Positions 22,347 through 34,023 of a stretch of DNA of 64,000 bases are shown in pieces. The notes under the pieces were generated by a model. That model was given only the letters and a program-made list of their open reading frames with translations, did not search any database and had not been told where the DNA came from. The number at the start of each line of letters is the position of its first letter. Positions within the stretch are counted from its first letter, which is position 1. The DNA is taken from assembly GCA_021527695.1 (NCBI GenBank), contig JAKFAO010000006.1, positions 1,302,001-1,366,000 on the forward strand. The letters run 5' to 3'. The stretch comes from Naematelia aurantialba. Lineage: Eukaryota; Basidiomycota; Tremellomycetes; Tremellales; Naemateliaceae. The position numbers and the translations under genes are program-made.

Positions 22347-25300
22347 TCAAAGCAACTTCTCAAACGCCGCCGCCATTCGGCCCAGCACCTCGGCCTCGCG
22401 CTTCGCCCACTCTGCGCCGACCTCGCGCCTCACCTGCACCATCTTGGCACTATCCACGGCTTTGATGGTCATCTTGAACCCGGCTGAAATGGGCTTATGG
22501 TCAGAAGCTGTGGTTTCGTAACGCTGGTAGTGCAGGGTCTGGATTCGAGGGGATTTGGTGTGCAGGATGCGATCGCACCTGATCGAGGTTTAGCATTCTC
22601 ATTTCATCGATCAAACAGTTGGGTGGGTTGGATGGGCGCCCATCTGAAGGAATTATGACTGGGCTCCCTCACAAGCGATAGCAGGCGAGAAAGAGCCACG
22701 CACCAAGCAGGTATTCGCCGCTTCTCCGAATTATCATAGTCATCCGAGCCTTTATCATACTTGTACGTCGGTGGAAATTGTATAGGCGGCTCGTCAAAGC
22801 TCCTGAGTCTGAAGGAATGATTCGTCCGCATCTCTCTGCGCAGCTGGTCGTGTTCCAGCAGGAAAGCGAGGTCGTTTGCTGCGATACTTGACAATACGTT
22901 TTCGCGGCGCTGGTCGATTCGGTACTACATTCATTAGCAAGAAGGTTACCATTAGCCGAAGGTTCAAGGGAGGCGGGTCAGTACATGATTCTGGCATGGC
23001 GAAACGGAATCAGGTGCGGGAATGATGGCCCAGAGAGGTAATCGTCGGCCCAGGAGAAGGGCTGAGTGAGGATTTGCCGTTGCCGTTTGGCAGAGCGACC
23101 CATATGTGTTGAGGAGAGGGTGAGGAGATGTTGGGTTGAGGCGAGGGGAGGGGAAGAGATTGTGTCGAGGTGATCCGAGGGGACCAGGGAGAAGAGGAGC
23201 GGTGGGTATCACGGAGGACGGAGAGGGGACGGAACGCACATTCAAATCCCCATTGAGGATCACCATCTCATGGTCAAGAATCGCAGTCCCATCACCACCA
23301 TGCACAAACGGCAGATCGTCCGCGGGTGAAAAGATTGCTTTATCTTCCATGATCCCGCCTAAATCGGCGTTCCGATCGGCCTTTTGGCTCTGTCCGGCGG
23401 CGAGGTGGACGTTGATGAAGCAAAGCGAGGTATCGTCGATGACTAATCGCGCGATGATGGCGCCCTGTGATTCGTCAGCGTCAACTTCCAGCAGCCAGCA
23501 GCCAGCAGCCAGCAGCTGACAGGTCACTGTGAGTGCACTCGTTCTCGTTTGTGAAGCCGAGAAAGAGAGAGTGGACTCGAGATGGAGATGGACAGACCTT
23601 GTTGCCATAGATACCGCCAATTCCACTGATATCGTAAGCTCACAGGTCAGGTGCGGCTAGGGTGAGGTCACTGGGACTAGGGCGACTACGAGGCGCAGGA
23701 TCCTAGGGACACGTCGGAGCTCACCGTTTCACCGTACAGATATCCATATCCCTCAACCCGTCCTTCTCCGATGACTTGACGAATATACTGGTGAACAGCC
23801 CGACCAGGCTCTCCGAGTGGATCTTGACATATGGGCAGTCGGGGCCGGCAGCCGCGCGAACAGCCGATGTGAGCTTATCGAGCCATTGCCGGTACGCATA
23901 CGACACCTTGTCGTCGGTTGTGCCGTCTTTGTTCTTGCCGCCGAATAGGAGGGTCTCTACGCCATGTCAGTACAATTTCAAGTTTGCGATACTTTCGGGA
24001 CAGGGTTGTACCGGTGGAAGAGTGAGAAAGAGGAGGGACCAGGGAAGAGGGTTGGGGAAAGAAAGAGGGGGGGAGAGGCAACCACGCTTACTCGCTGTGA
24101 GCTTCTTGTTGCTAAGCGGAATGACCTCTTGAAAGCCAAAGACGATGATATCCGGACTCTCGACACTGGTAAGCACGCGATTTAAAAAGGTCGCATTCGC
24201 CTCCTTGCCCGATAAATCCGTCGGTTTTGCAGAATCAATGTTCCATGAGCAAACGAGGATGTTGATATCTCGAAACGAGCAGTAATCTTCCTGTCGTAAT
24301 TCCATCTGCTTATCTAATGTTCCTTCAGACCGACCTCATATATGGAGGGCAAGTATGACGGATGACGCACCGATCCAGTCAACAGATAAGAGACCGTCCC
24401 AAGCTCGCAGCGAGTCTCTCGTGCATGACCAGAGGCAAAATCGCCCCGACTATCTCGTCAGCTGCTGTAGTGGGATGTATGCCTCGGCGATCATACCTGC
24501 TCTGGACTCCAGGGATCCACAGTCAAACATGTGATCGGGTACTCTCTGCTTGATCAGTTGAGTGTTCATTTCGCTCTAGAATCTAACCGCATCGACCTCT
24601 CAAACTCACCGGTGCGCCAGCCAGACGTTGGTGGTGAGCCATGGCCTCTCTGTGATATCATAGACGTGAATCTGGCCTTTCCGATTCCCCGCCCATAGTC
24701 GGTCGCCAACGCCTTCTAGCGATAGGATATCGGTCGCCGAGATCTTCAGTACTTGGACACAGGTCATGTCCGCCGCATTCCAGATAGACACGAACCCCCC
24801 TTCGTGGCCCAGCAGCACCTCGTCCGGCTTCATAGGCATGACAGTGGCGGATGTTACTGCGCCTGTCCATTCCGAGGTAAACATTGTCGTCGGCGGTGGC
24901 GATGCTCCTTCGACGCACGGCTGGTGTACCCGGATGGTAGGGCCCTTTGACGCGGCCGAAGTGGTGGATCGCGCGGCGGGTCCTGTCGACGTCCATAGCT
25001 GTCCGCGAATCATCTTGGCAAAGTTCAGTTTATCGGACACGCGTACCGTTCGTAATAGAGTCGGAACGTATCGGTCTTCCAACCTGGTCGACTTGTCATT
25101 CGTGTCAAAAACACACAATTTCCCCCCTTCCTCCAACGTCAAAACATAGTGCTGATGGCGGAAGATGTAGATGACAGCCGAGGCATGTGCATATGCACGC
25201 GTCTCCGTCACCTTGCCAGTCTTGATATCCAGCTCCCACAGGTGCCCATCTTTCGTCCCACACCATAGATACCGCCCTTCGTCGGCAGCATCCGGTGCAG

Positions 25301-27501
25301 GTCGGAAAGACATCGCAGTGACCTTTGGGTCCTTGATACGGAACTCGAGCCCGGTCTCGCGCAAGTCGACAGTGAAGATGGGCCGGTCGGACATTAGCGT
25401 GTCGTATACCCTCACCATGTGAGAGCCTGTACAGACGTGTCGCCCATGAACTGCAAAGGCATTGACTGGCTGCGCCCCGCCAATGTGGATATCAGGCACC
25501 AAACGCGGAGGTCGGCGGTTGGCATGTGTTGAGTCTGGATAGTCCTCCATCGCCCGTTTGACCGCTCCCGTGAAACTGGTCGCCTGGCTGGCTTCGTCGT
25601 CATCGTCATCGGAGTCTTCATCACCTTCCTTTTCCCTTGTATACTCCCTGCGAGGCGGCGTACTGGCCGTAGGAGCTACACTGCGCTGTGGAGGCGGAGG
25701 AGGCAGATAGTCGCTCAGGCTTGTAGAAGAGCCATCTCGATGACGTTGCAGCCAGGAATGAGCTGCCGGGTCGTCGATCGAGTGAGCATGTTCACGGTGT
25801 AGTAGTGAGTGATGCCGTCGAGGGAGGACATCTGACGAGATAGAACCGTTTCGACTGCGCTGAGGTGAAACCAGACCTGGAGGAATGGGCGGAGCCAGGA
25901 CTGATCCAACCTGGTGTGGAGTGTTCGTACGCGCTGGTAATTTAGGGGGCAGAGCTTTCGTGTCATCCGCTACAGCCAGGGTTGATGCTCGTGCGCGAGA
26001 AGGCACTTGAGGCCGGTGTTCATCCAAAGCATGCGATACCACAGTCGGGAGGGAGGAGGATCCGAGCTTGTTGCTGCTTGATATCGGTGGTGCTAGTGGA
26101 GGAGTAGCCATCGAAGGCAAGGTCGCCTTCCGTGCAGGAAGAGCCGGTGGCACAGAAGGTGGTGGAGGAGGCACATGGGAATGCTCTGTTTGTGTAGGTG
26201 GCAGAATAGGTACGTCAGAGTCTGGTGGTGGGGGAATGGTTGCTGGTACTACTCGATGACTGGGTTTCGTGGAACGATCTGGAGGAGGTGGAGCAGGGGA
26301 ATGCGTTCGAGATATTGGCTGCTGTGCTGGAGACCCCGTTCGAGAAATCGGAGGGGGCGGAGGCGCTGGCTTGCGAGGCTTTGGAGCTGGGAAGGAGTCG
26401 TTGGTCGATTTGTTTGATCCTCCCCCACTACCACTCCCACTACCACTACCACTACCACTACCGCTGCCATTGACATTGCCGCCGCCATTGGTAGATGAGG
26501 ACCCACCAGTGGAGGTGCGCCGTATTATCGGAGCCGTACTCTGCTTGAGCGTGCTTTGCTCATTGTCGTTGCCACTGCCGTTACCGCTGCGGGGCCTTGG
26601 CTCGGTGGGGGTTACCTCTCCAGTCACAGCCTTACGCAGAACAGTGCTCGACACCTCGTCACCTGACGGTTGCGAGGCGGCGAAACGTTCCCGGAGTGCC
26701 TTTACCGAAGTAAGGATACTCGGGGGGACTTGATCTTCTCGACTGTCCGACCCAGACGAGCCGCTGCTGCTCTTCGAAGACGCCCGTGAAGAGCGTCGCG
26801 AAGGGGGTCGAGACGGGGCCGACGGCGGAGCTCGGCGAGTCGGTTGTGGGGATAACGACCTCGGCGTGACAACTAGTGGGGAGGAGGTCGGAGCAATAGC
26901 GGGAGAGAGGAAGGGTGGCTGCTCTTTCGTATGACTTGGTACGTATAGGGTGGAGGTCGAGCTCGATGCTTGTGGTAAGGAAGGCGGGAGGAGTGACCTA
27001 ACGCCCGCTGGACGAGCTGGAGCTGTTGCCTTGACTGGGACATCGGGAGCAGGTTCCGCCGGCGCTGGGACTTCGACTGACGCCTCGCGATGAGGTTCAG
27101 AGGTAGCGCTAGGTGCTTTGACTGACCCTTCAGTAGCGCGAGAGGGAGATGGTGATCGAGTTCGAGGTACCTTGAACTCCTAGTTAGCTGGTACAGTGCG
27201 AGGCAAGCAATAAACGTACAGAGCTATTCACGGCATCCACAGTCTCCTGCTGCGGCGGCCTGTCTAGCTGCAAGCTTGCGCTCGCACCAGTAGGCAGAGG
27301 CTTCCTCCATCCCCCCTGTGCACCCTTTGCTCCATCCGCCTTTCCCGCGCCACCTTGTGCAGCGAGACTCTCAAACTTCGAGCGGAGGGACGAAATGGAC
27401 ACTGGCGCTTCTTGGACATCTTGATCATGACCTGCTGATGCAGCTACCGCTGCCGCCGAAGCAGATGCTGTCGACGCGCTTCTCGGGCGACTCTCCGGCA
27501 T
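22347..27501 (-). CDS. WD40-domain inositol polyphosphate 5-phosphatase
   Basis: This is a long multi-exon gene. Exon 1 is 27220-27501 (MPESRPRSAST), the giant exon 2 is 24610-27179, and several short exons run to KLL* at 22347. The first 600 residues are Ser/Pro-rich. They are followed by WD40-like repeats (SDRPIFTVDLRETGLEF, RYLWCGTKDGHLWELDIKTG, GNRKGQIHVYDI, RFCLWSCTRDSLRAWDG). The catalytic domain shows the family motifs in order: VCSWNID, FGFQEVIPL, YGNKGA, INVHLAAGQ, LNGDLN-YRID, PAWC-DRIL and SDHKPI. The enzyme removes the 5-phosphate from phosphoinositides or inositol phosphates in membrane traffic and signalling. The WD40 plus 5-phosphatase layout matches the plant FRA3 type. A polymorphic-looking SGSGSG/Gly run lies in exon 2. 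Confidence 0.92.
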
Positions 27502-28083
27502 CTTATATATCCTGACCACGCTCGATAGGATATTCTGGTATGACGGGTCCAGCAGCCGTGCTCAGCCTCCGATATACGGGGATCAACCTGGGAGAGTTGG
27601 CGTGGCTGTGTCCATGTTTGAAAGCAGTGATCGAATAGCCGCGACGATCGATCTAGCAGCGTCGAACAGCGATATACAGGATTTCAAGAGTGCCAGCTGC
27701 TATGCTAAGTGTACGGGGTGTACTGGGTGTATGTGTGGAAGTGCAACGACAACTGTCATCATGGTGCGCGGTCAACATAATCATTGCCGGAGGTATCAAG
27801 CGCCTATTGATTTGCCGTGGTGCCCAATTGTGAACACCAGCGGCATGCATGCTCGGATGTGTAAGCTTGGGGAGACTAGCCCAGCTGTCTGCATGCATGT
27901 CATGCATCACTCACTGCCTTCACGCTGCTCGCTGGATCAAGAACGTTGCTCATCGCCTCACCTGTGAACGGAGATTGACAACTCTCCGTCGCCCACGCGT
28001 CGAAGATGATGCAGCAGTCGTTGGAATTCCATCAATTTGTCTACTGCTTTCCACCGTCCACCACACCTGTCTCGCATCTCGCC
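27502..28083. promoter_or_regulatory. divergent promoter region
   Basis: This 582-bp gap separates the start codons of the 5-phosphatase (minus) and the UBX-domain gene (plus). A TATATAAG word ends directly before the 5-phosphatase ATG, probably too close to act as a TATA box for that ATG. No other signal was recognised. Confidence 0.4.
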
Positions 28084-29900
28084 ATGGACTCGACGCCGCC
28101 AGAGAACGAGAACCCGGCTCCTGCCACGGCCGCCACCGCTATTCCAACATTGGTGGAAGCTGGCGTGGCAGAACCGCCTTCTCTCCAAGAGCCCATTGCT
28201 TCGTCCTCCTCCCCTACCCAGACCATAGAGGTCTACACCCCGCCACCTGATGCCTCGTCTGTCCATACACCATGTACGCATACCCCAATTTTCACTGCAT
28301 TGAGCCTACAGACGCTGAATCTTATTCAGCGGAGGTGGACGACACATTCTTCACTCCCACGCTGTCGGACGTACAAGCACACCATGCTTCGGTGCTCGCT
28401 CGTTCGCGGAGGCTCAACGAAGCGCCGTTGTTGACTAGCAAGCACCGAGACGAGGACAAAGCGGCGAGGGATAGGCGGAAAGCAGAGAGGTGGCCAGAGG
28501 TGCGTATGAGCGTGGTATCCGCCAGCGCTAGGCCCGTGCCCCAAGTCCCTGCGATCTCCTCTCCTGCTCTTGTCTGTGTCCTAGTGTTTCTCGCTATTTT
28601 AAGTATGAACGAGAGGAGGTAGATCTCCGCGGATGTGGTCATAGCTGACACGTCATCATAGACAACGATACGAGTCAAGTTCTCCGATGGCACGCAAATA
28701 CAAAGCATCTTTCCCTCCACTAGCCCGTGAGCTCGTGCTGTACACGATATCGTTGGGAGGAGCTTATGAACAGGATACAACCCGTTTATGCTTTTGTCCG
28801 TTCCGCCCTCGCTCCTGCAGCTGCGTTGAAGCCTTTCATACTCTGTACGTGCGGGTATATTCTCTTCCTCCCTTGGAATTTCCTTCCTCTTCCTTCCTCT
28901 TCCTTCCTCTTCCTTCCTCGTCTTTCCTCTTCATTCCTCTATACCTTCGCCCTGACTCCCTCTCTTATCCTCTATTCAACTTTTGAGACACTCCCGGGTG
29001 ATACGTCCATGTCTGTCTGGGCGAATTGTGAATCCTTGTATCGGAGGTGCGTTGGCTGACACCCCAAAGGGCAACCACCAAAAACACAATACCCCGAACA
29101 CCCCCTTCCGGCGCCCAAGAAACCACATGCACACCACAAAACACCCATCATCCCACCGGCAAATTACGGCCCAGTACGCGGAAGCCTGACGCCGGGCTTG
29201 CAAAGTGGAACAGGGGGGCGCGAGACGCTCAATGAGTTGGGATTGGTGCCGCAGAGCGTGCTGCTCGTCAGGTGGGAGGACGAGGCGATGAATGGTGAGT
29301 GTCTGGATGGGCCCTTACCGCTTGCCGCTACCTTTTACCGCTTGCCGCTACCTTTTTTCTCTGTCACCTCTGTCCCCTCTCCGTTTCTCCTACACCCTAC
29401 CCCGGTCCATCCCCTCCACTCTTTGATGGCCCTTTCCTTTCGCGATAAAACTCCCAGAAGAGTCATCTAGACAAGTCCTTGTCGGCTTGTTGTCGAATCT
29501 TTGTAACTTGTCATAAAACTTCATGTTGTGATATTCAAAGTGGAGACTGATCTGGTAGCATCTGGATATCCAGCACCAATACTCGACGAGCTCAAAGCGA
29601 AAAGCGTGCCGCTACCACCCCATGCCCCAAAGGCGCAGACAGGTCCAAGTGAATCCAAATCGGCAGTGGTCGCCCCAACACCAACAGGCGAGAAGAAAAT
29701 CCCAAAGTGAGTAGAGCTCTCTCCCTGGTCTGCACATTGTCCCAGGAAGCTACGATGTTCTCCTACCTGGAAGCCACGCAGTCTCCTGGGCCAATAACAC
29801 CCTTCTACAGGGAACTACAATCTGCGATTGCCTCAGAGACGAAGCAGTGCTGACGCTGGCTCGTAGGTGGTTGCAAAAGGGTCTGATGAAGAAGAAGTAG
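28084..29900 (+). CDS. TUG/ASPSCR1-like UBX-domain protein
   Basis: It starts MDSTPPENENPAPAT. Exons join at YAESYSAEVDD, then at WPE before TTIRVKF, and so on. The hallmark of the fungal TUG/UBX4 group is present: HHASVLARSRRLNEAPLLTS and RKAERWPE, then the UBX fold TIRVKFSDGTQIQSIFPS, VYAFVRSAL, KPFIL, and ETLNELGLVPQSVLLVRWED. The final exon gives KWLQKGLMKKK*, matching the conserved tail near KWLKLPGK of the family. UBX proteins dock on the Cdc48/p97 ATPase and guide it to substrates, here probably in membrane or ER-linked functions. A Pro/His-rich insert of about 45 residues splits the UBX fold. An intron near 28,880 holds a CTTCC repeat. Confidence 0.85.
28876..28942. repeat. (CTTCCTCTTC)n microsatellite, intronic
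   Basis: A short CTTCCTCTTC repeat lies in the intron that splits the UBX domain coding region. Confidence 0.8.
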
Positions 29901-30073
29901 ATTATTCATTTCACAAGCCAGTCGGTATCGCCTTGACTGGTCCTGTAGTCTCAGTTGCAGTTGTACATGCATAGTGATGATGCCTATGACGACGGCGATT
30001 GTACAGCCAGTCGTGCCGGAGAAGTCTTGCCGTCTGCGAGTCAAGAGTGTTATGGGCTTGTGTCTGGCCTGCG

Positions 30074-32164
30074 TCAGCTGTGTCCATGTCCTGTAAGCGT
30101 GGATGGGGTCGTGGACGTGGCAGCGATAGCATGGCAGAGAAGGCACGGCAGCGAAAGCATGGTAGCGAAGACACAACAGAGAAAGAGAAAGAGTATGGAG
30201 CATACGGGAGCAGGGGCACTGAGAGGAGCACGGGCGCTGGGCATGCGCATGGAGTGAGACTGACAATAGTAATAATCATCCACCAGCGGCAGATACCCCT
30301 CGACCAACTCGCCCACCAGGCCCACCAGGGGCACCCGCTCGACTGCCCGCGCAAGCCCAAGCACCTTTGGCCGCGTCCACCCGATCCAAATCGGGCCCGA
30401 GAGGAACGTCCGCATCGCTAGCTGTTTGTCTTGCTTCGCGTAGTGTTCCGCTAAGAGGAGGCTCTGACCAGGTGGCGTGCGGAGGCGGCGTGCTAGGAGG
30501 GCCAGAGCGAGGGGGACGAGGAAGGGTGTGAGGCGGCGCGAGAGGGAGGGGAGCGAGGCGGGGTGGTAGTTTGACGATGTGGGTTGGCGCTGCTAGAGTC
30601 CGTGTCAGTGTCAGAGTCAGAGTCAGGTCACAGTCAGAGTCGGGTCACAATCAGGTCAGAGTCGCGGCCAGAGTCAGAGTCAGAGCCGATATGACACGGG
30701 AGGAAGGGATAGGTGACGTTTGAAGGGCTGGGGCGTAGTAGGGTCAAGAAGGACAGGCTTACAGAAGCACGGATGAGCAGCAATACGTGGATCAGCCCGA
30801 GACACGACTGCAGCACCTCGGCGGACCACGCTGCCGTCCCCTCGAGCGGCGGCACCAGCGTTCCCGGATCTGGGAGGTACTCTGCGTCCATCGCGCCGAT
30901 GAGCGGGTAGAGGTGGGACCGTAGTGGCGCGCCGGCAGGCATCAGTGGGAGCACAGCCTCCCGCCGAGCTGGAAAAGCGGCTTTCGGAGCCGTCGCTGTT
31001 GGGGTTGGCGAAGCGGTCCTTGGGCTTGATTTTGCATTTGTGCGTTGGAGCACAGAAGCAGGAAGGGACGATGGGTCGAACTCCCTCTGCGGCACTGGAG
31101 GGCTCAGCACCGGCCGGCCCGTCAGGCGCAGGAGCAATAATCGCAGAACGGTCCTACAAAGCGTTAGGCGTAGTCGCGATGAAGATGGCACGCAGTCGAT
31201 AGAAGTTGCAGGAGTAGTATCAGAGACCAGACCCGGGCCGCAATCCAGGACCTGGACCATCGGCGGTCACCAGTGGGAACGCCGTTGGCCATGAGTAGAG
31301 GTGGGAACAGCACACTCACTTGACAGTCTCGATGCACAAGACGGCCCGCCACCTAGCCCTCTCCCCACTCCGCCCCCGCCGCACCACCATCTCGATGAGC
31401 AGCTGCACATAGCCCAGCGTGGCCAGCGCACGGCTCGCACGGCGATACAATGCCGATCGGGCTGTCCAGTAACGGGTGTACCGCGTGTGCTCCGACGGGC
31501 AGGGCAGGATGGGTGATAGCCTCGGCTCGTCTGACGATATTGGTCCCGCTGCCGACGTTTGTGTCGGCGCCGGGGTGGGAATGGAGGAGTTTGGAAATGA
31601 TGTGGGGAATGGAGATGGAGACGGAGTGGAGGAATTCGATGAAGGCGAGCTCGGTGATGCCGCTGGTTGTTTCGGTACCGAAGAAGCCACAGCAAAAGGG
31701 TGCGGGGGGAGAGCATGGGCGGGAGAGATGTGTCGAGCGAGGAGCGAGTCGTGGTATCCCGCGACGAGGTTCAAGAGGGCGTATACTATGACCCTTCAGC
31801 CCATGACTCGCGAGCTCGTTTCCTCGGCTTCAATCGGCCGGCCAGGGCTTTGAGGCGACTCTGAGGGACAAAGGAGCAAAACGCAGATGGCAAGGACGAT
31901 GGCAAGGACGTGTGCACATTATGAGTGAAAGATGGCTAATGGAGAGATGGGCGGGGGTCATGGAAGAGCCGGTATGGCTGTATAGAAGCGCAGTACAGCG
32001 TGTAGAGTCAATAGAGTCAACTCACAGCCCTCTGAAGCAACTTCGGCATCCGCAAATCGCCCCGGCAAGAGCCAAGTGACATTCCGCAATCCCGACTCGA
32101 CAGACTGCACCGCAGAGAGGTTGGAGAGGAGGAGCGACTCATAGGTCTCGACTAGGCGGGACAT
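30074..32164 (-). CDS. PEX16: peroxin-16 (PEX16), peroxisome membrane biogenesis
   Basis: The first exon encodes MSRLVETYESLLLSNLSAV and RNVTWLLPGRFADAEVASEG, the conserved PEX16 opening. Following exons give LLNLVAGYHDSLLARH, RYWTARSALYRRASRALA, TLGYVQLLIEMVVRR, then later LYPLIGAMDAEYLPDPGTL and finally FLSGPIWIGWTRPKVLGLA and GYLPLVDDYYYC. PEX16 is a membrane protein of ER and peroxisome that helps insert peroxisomal membrane proteins through PEX3. Long Ser/Pro-rich inserts are present between the conserved blocks. The stop used here (30074) is the end of the open frame; translation may be spliced earlier after the DDYYY motif. Upstream in-frame codons to about 32,350 are open, but the MSRLVETYE start matches the family. 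Confidence 0.85.
30600..30692. repeat. (AGAGTC)n-like repeat in PEX16 intron
   Basis: About 15 imperfect copies of AGAGTC/AGGTCAC follow each other inside a PEX16 intron. Confidence 0.8.
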
Positions 32165-32578
32165 GGTCGTAAGGGGTGAGCGTTGCTGGGTCTCGCTGTG
32201 CAGCGGCGACAGTGACAGTGACAGATAGGATTCCTGTAGCGCAAGATGGCTGTGATGCCTCTGGTGCTTAGGGTGCTGAGGAGAGCAGATGGTGCTTAGG
32301 GTGTTGAGGAGAGCGGATGGTGCTTTCGATATTGAGAGAGCAGACGTCAAGGGTGAGAATGTTGGAGACAGAGGAGTCTACTCAGAAGGGGATGTCAGGG
32401 AGGACGTCGGGCCCAGCAGTAGCCGGCGATGTGCTGCTCGTCGGAAATTTTGTCCAGTCATTCTCTGTATCGTAGCGGTCATTATCACATCCATCGCCTC
32501 GTCGAAAAGACACTTGACACAACCTAGGCGTCACAGTATATACACTCGGCAGCGATATCCGCCCAATCGACACAAGAC
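32165..32578. promoter_or_regulatory. divergent promoter region of PEX16 and the DUF1764 gene
   Basis: This 414-bp gap separates the two start codons. The stretch 32271-32318 has two copies of a 29-bp unit (GGTGCTTAGGGTG...GAGGAGAGC). TATATACAC at 32537 lies about 40 bp before the DUF1764 ATG and could be a TATA element. Confidence 0.4.
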
Positions 32579-33660
32579 ATGGCGAAGAAGACTCAGCAGC
32601 CACGGGCGAAACCACCACCACCACCACCACACGAGGCGACTTTGTCATCCATCGATGATATCTTTGCGCAGCCACAACCCAAGACCAAGCTGAACCACTC
32701 ATCTGGACTGTCTGCTGCGGCTGCCGCCTCCTCGTCCTTATCCTCAGCCTCGTTCTCGTCATCCAAGACCAAGCACGGAGTCGTTTCGCCAACCGTGGGG
32801 CCATCTTCATATCCTGAACCAGCGAAGAAGAAGAAGAAGAACAAGGCGGTCACGGCTTTCGTCCCTGATGCGCCTGCTACTTCGACCTTTGCGCCAAAGT
32901 CGGCTCCGATATCTGTAGAAAGAAGGCCAGAAACTGCTCAGACACCGCTCGAGAGAAGGGTAGAAACGATCCTAGATCCGTCGGCCACCGCTGCTCATGG
33001 CCCCGCTCTACCGTTGGACGGACAGACGGCCGTGAAGAGTAAGAGTAAGAGCATCGAGAGGCTCCGGGTGGGCGCGAAGAAACGGAAAAAGGGGAAAGAC
33101 GACGAGGAGGATGCGTTGTTTGCTGATTCGCGAGGCGAGGGACCTCGTACGTTGTTACGCTCTCCTTCCTCCTTCCTTCATCCTTCCTTCCTCCTTCCTT
33201 CCTCCTTCCTTCCTCCTTCCTTCCTCCTTCCTTCCTTCTTCCTCCCTCCTTCCTTAACCTGTATCCTCCTCTCCTAACCATCCGCTACGACCGCACCAAC
33301 TCGACGGCTACCGCCCCCCTCCCCTTCCAAGACCACGGACAGACCCCTCCTGCCGCTTCGTCGACTCGCAATCAAGCGACCACTCGTGTCCAGTCTGACA
33401 GCACGCAGGGAGACGGACGGAAGAAGGGTACATCATCTACAAAGAAGCGGATCTAGGCATAGATCCCGAAGCTGGAGGTGCGTTGTGTCGTAGTTGATCG
33501 TGTGTCTACTTCGACTTGGCTGATAACACAGGCACTCCGTTGTGTCCGTTCGACTGCGATTGCTGTGAGTCAGCTTGAACCCGTATCGTACCGTCCTTCG
33601 ACGAGCTGGGCGGCTGAGCGACTGAGCGACTGAGGGCTGACGGTTCCTCCAGGCTTCTGA
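32579..33660 (+). CDS. DUF1764-family protein
   Basis: The gene starts MAKKTQQPRAKPPPPPP. Exon 1 (32579-33146) encodes a Ser/Lys-rich, probably nuclear basic region with SSIDDIFAQ and KKRKKGKDDEEDALF. After an intron filled with a CTTCC repeat the exon RRRTEEGYIIYKEADLGID follows, then GGTPLCPFDCDCC, then a last exon of only 8 nt (GC-TTC-TGA, 33653-33660) that completes the family's invariant C-terminus CPFDCDCCF*. The tail with its Cys pattern identifies DUF1764, a small eukaryotic family of unknown biochemical function that is often nuclear or nucleolar. Confidence 0.9.
33158..33262. repeat. (CTTCCTTC)n microsatellite, intronic
   Basis: A run of CCTTCCTTCCTCCTT-type units of about 100 bp lies in intron 1 of the DUF1764 gene. 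Confidence 0.9.
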
Positions 33661-34023
33661 GCGTCTGATCTCTTCGTGCCTATCGTGTCCGTTGTGTAGA
33701 GTATATCAAACTCGAAGCCTACCACGAATTTCAGTCCTTCATCATCGTGTATTGTTGCATAGTCGTCACGCGCGTACGGAATGGTTGTCAACCGTGTATG
33801 AAACAGTTACGCTACCTCGAGACCGTGTGTCCCAATGGACCACCTGAACCAGTCGTGTCTCATTATACTTGTTGGAAACTGCTCCCTCGCTTCCTTCACT
33901 CGTTGTCTCCCAAGATCGCCCATTCACTCTTCCAAGATCGCCCATTCACTTCGTCCAAGATCGCCCACTCACTTCCTCAGAACCACGACAAGACACTGAC
34001 CCACCAGCTCGCCGACATACACT
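33661..34023. other. convergent intergenic region with a 22-bp triplet repeat
   Basis: The DUF1764 gene and the DUF7330-like gene end toward each other. Three direct copies of CCAAGATCGCCCATTCACT with small spacers lie at 33910-33975. No gene was seen. Confidence 0.6.

Noticed and set aside
26269..26733. Plus-strand frame of 154 codons
   Set aside because: It is antisense to the Ser/Pro-rich coding exon of the 5-phosphatase gene and has no splice or start support.
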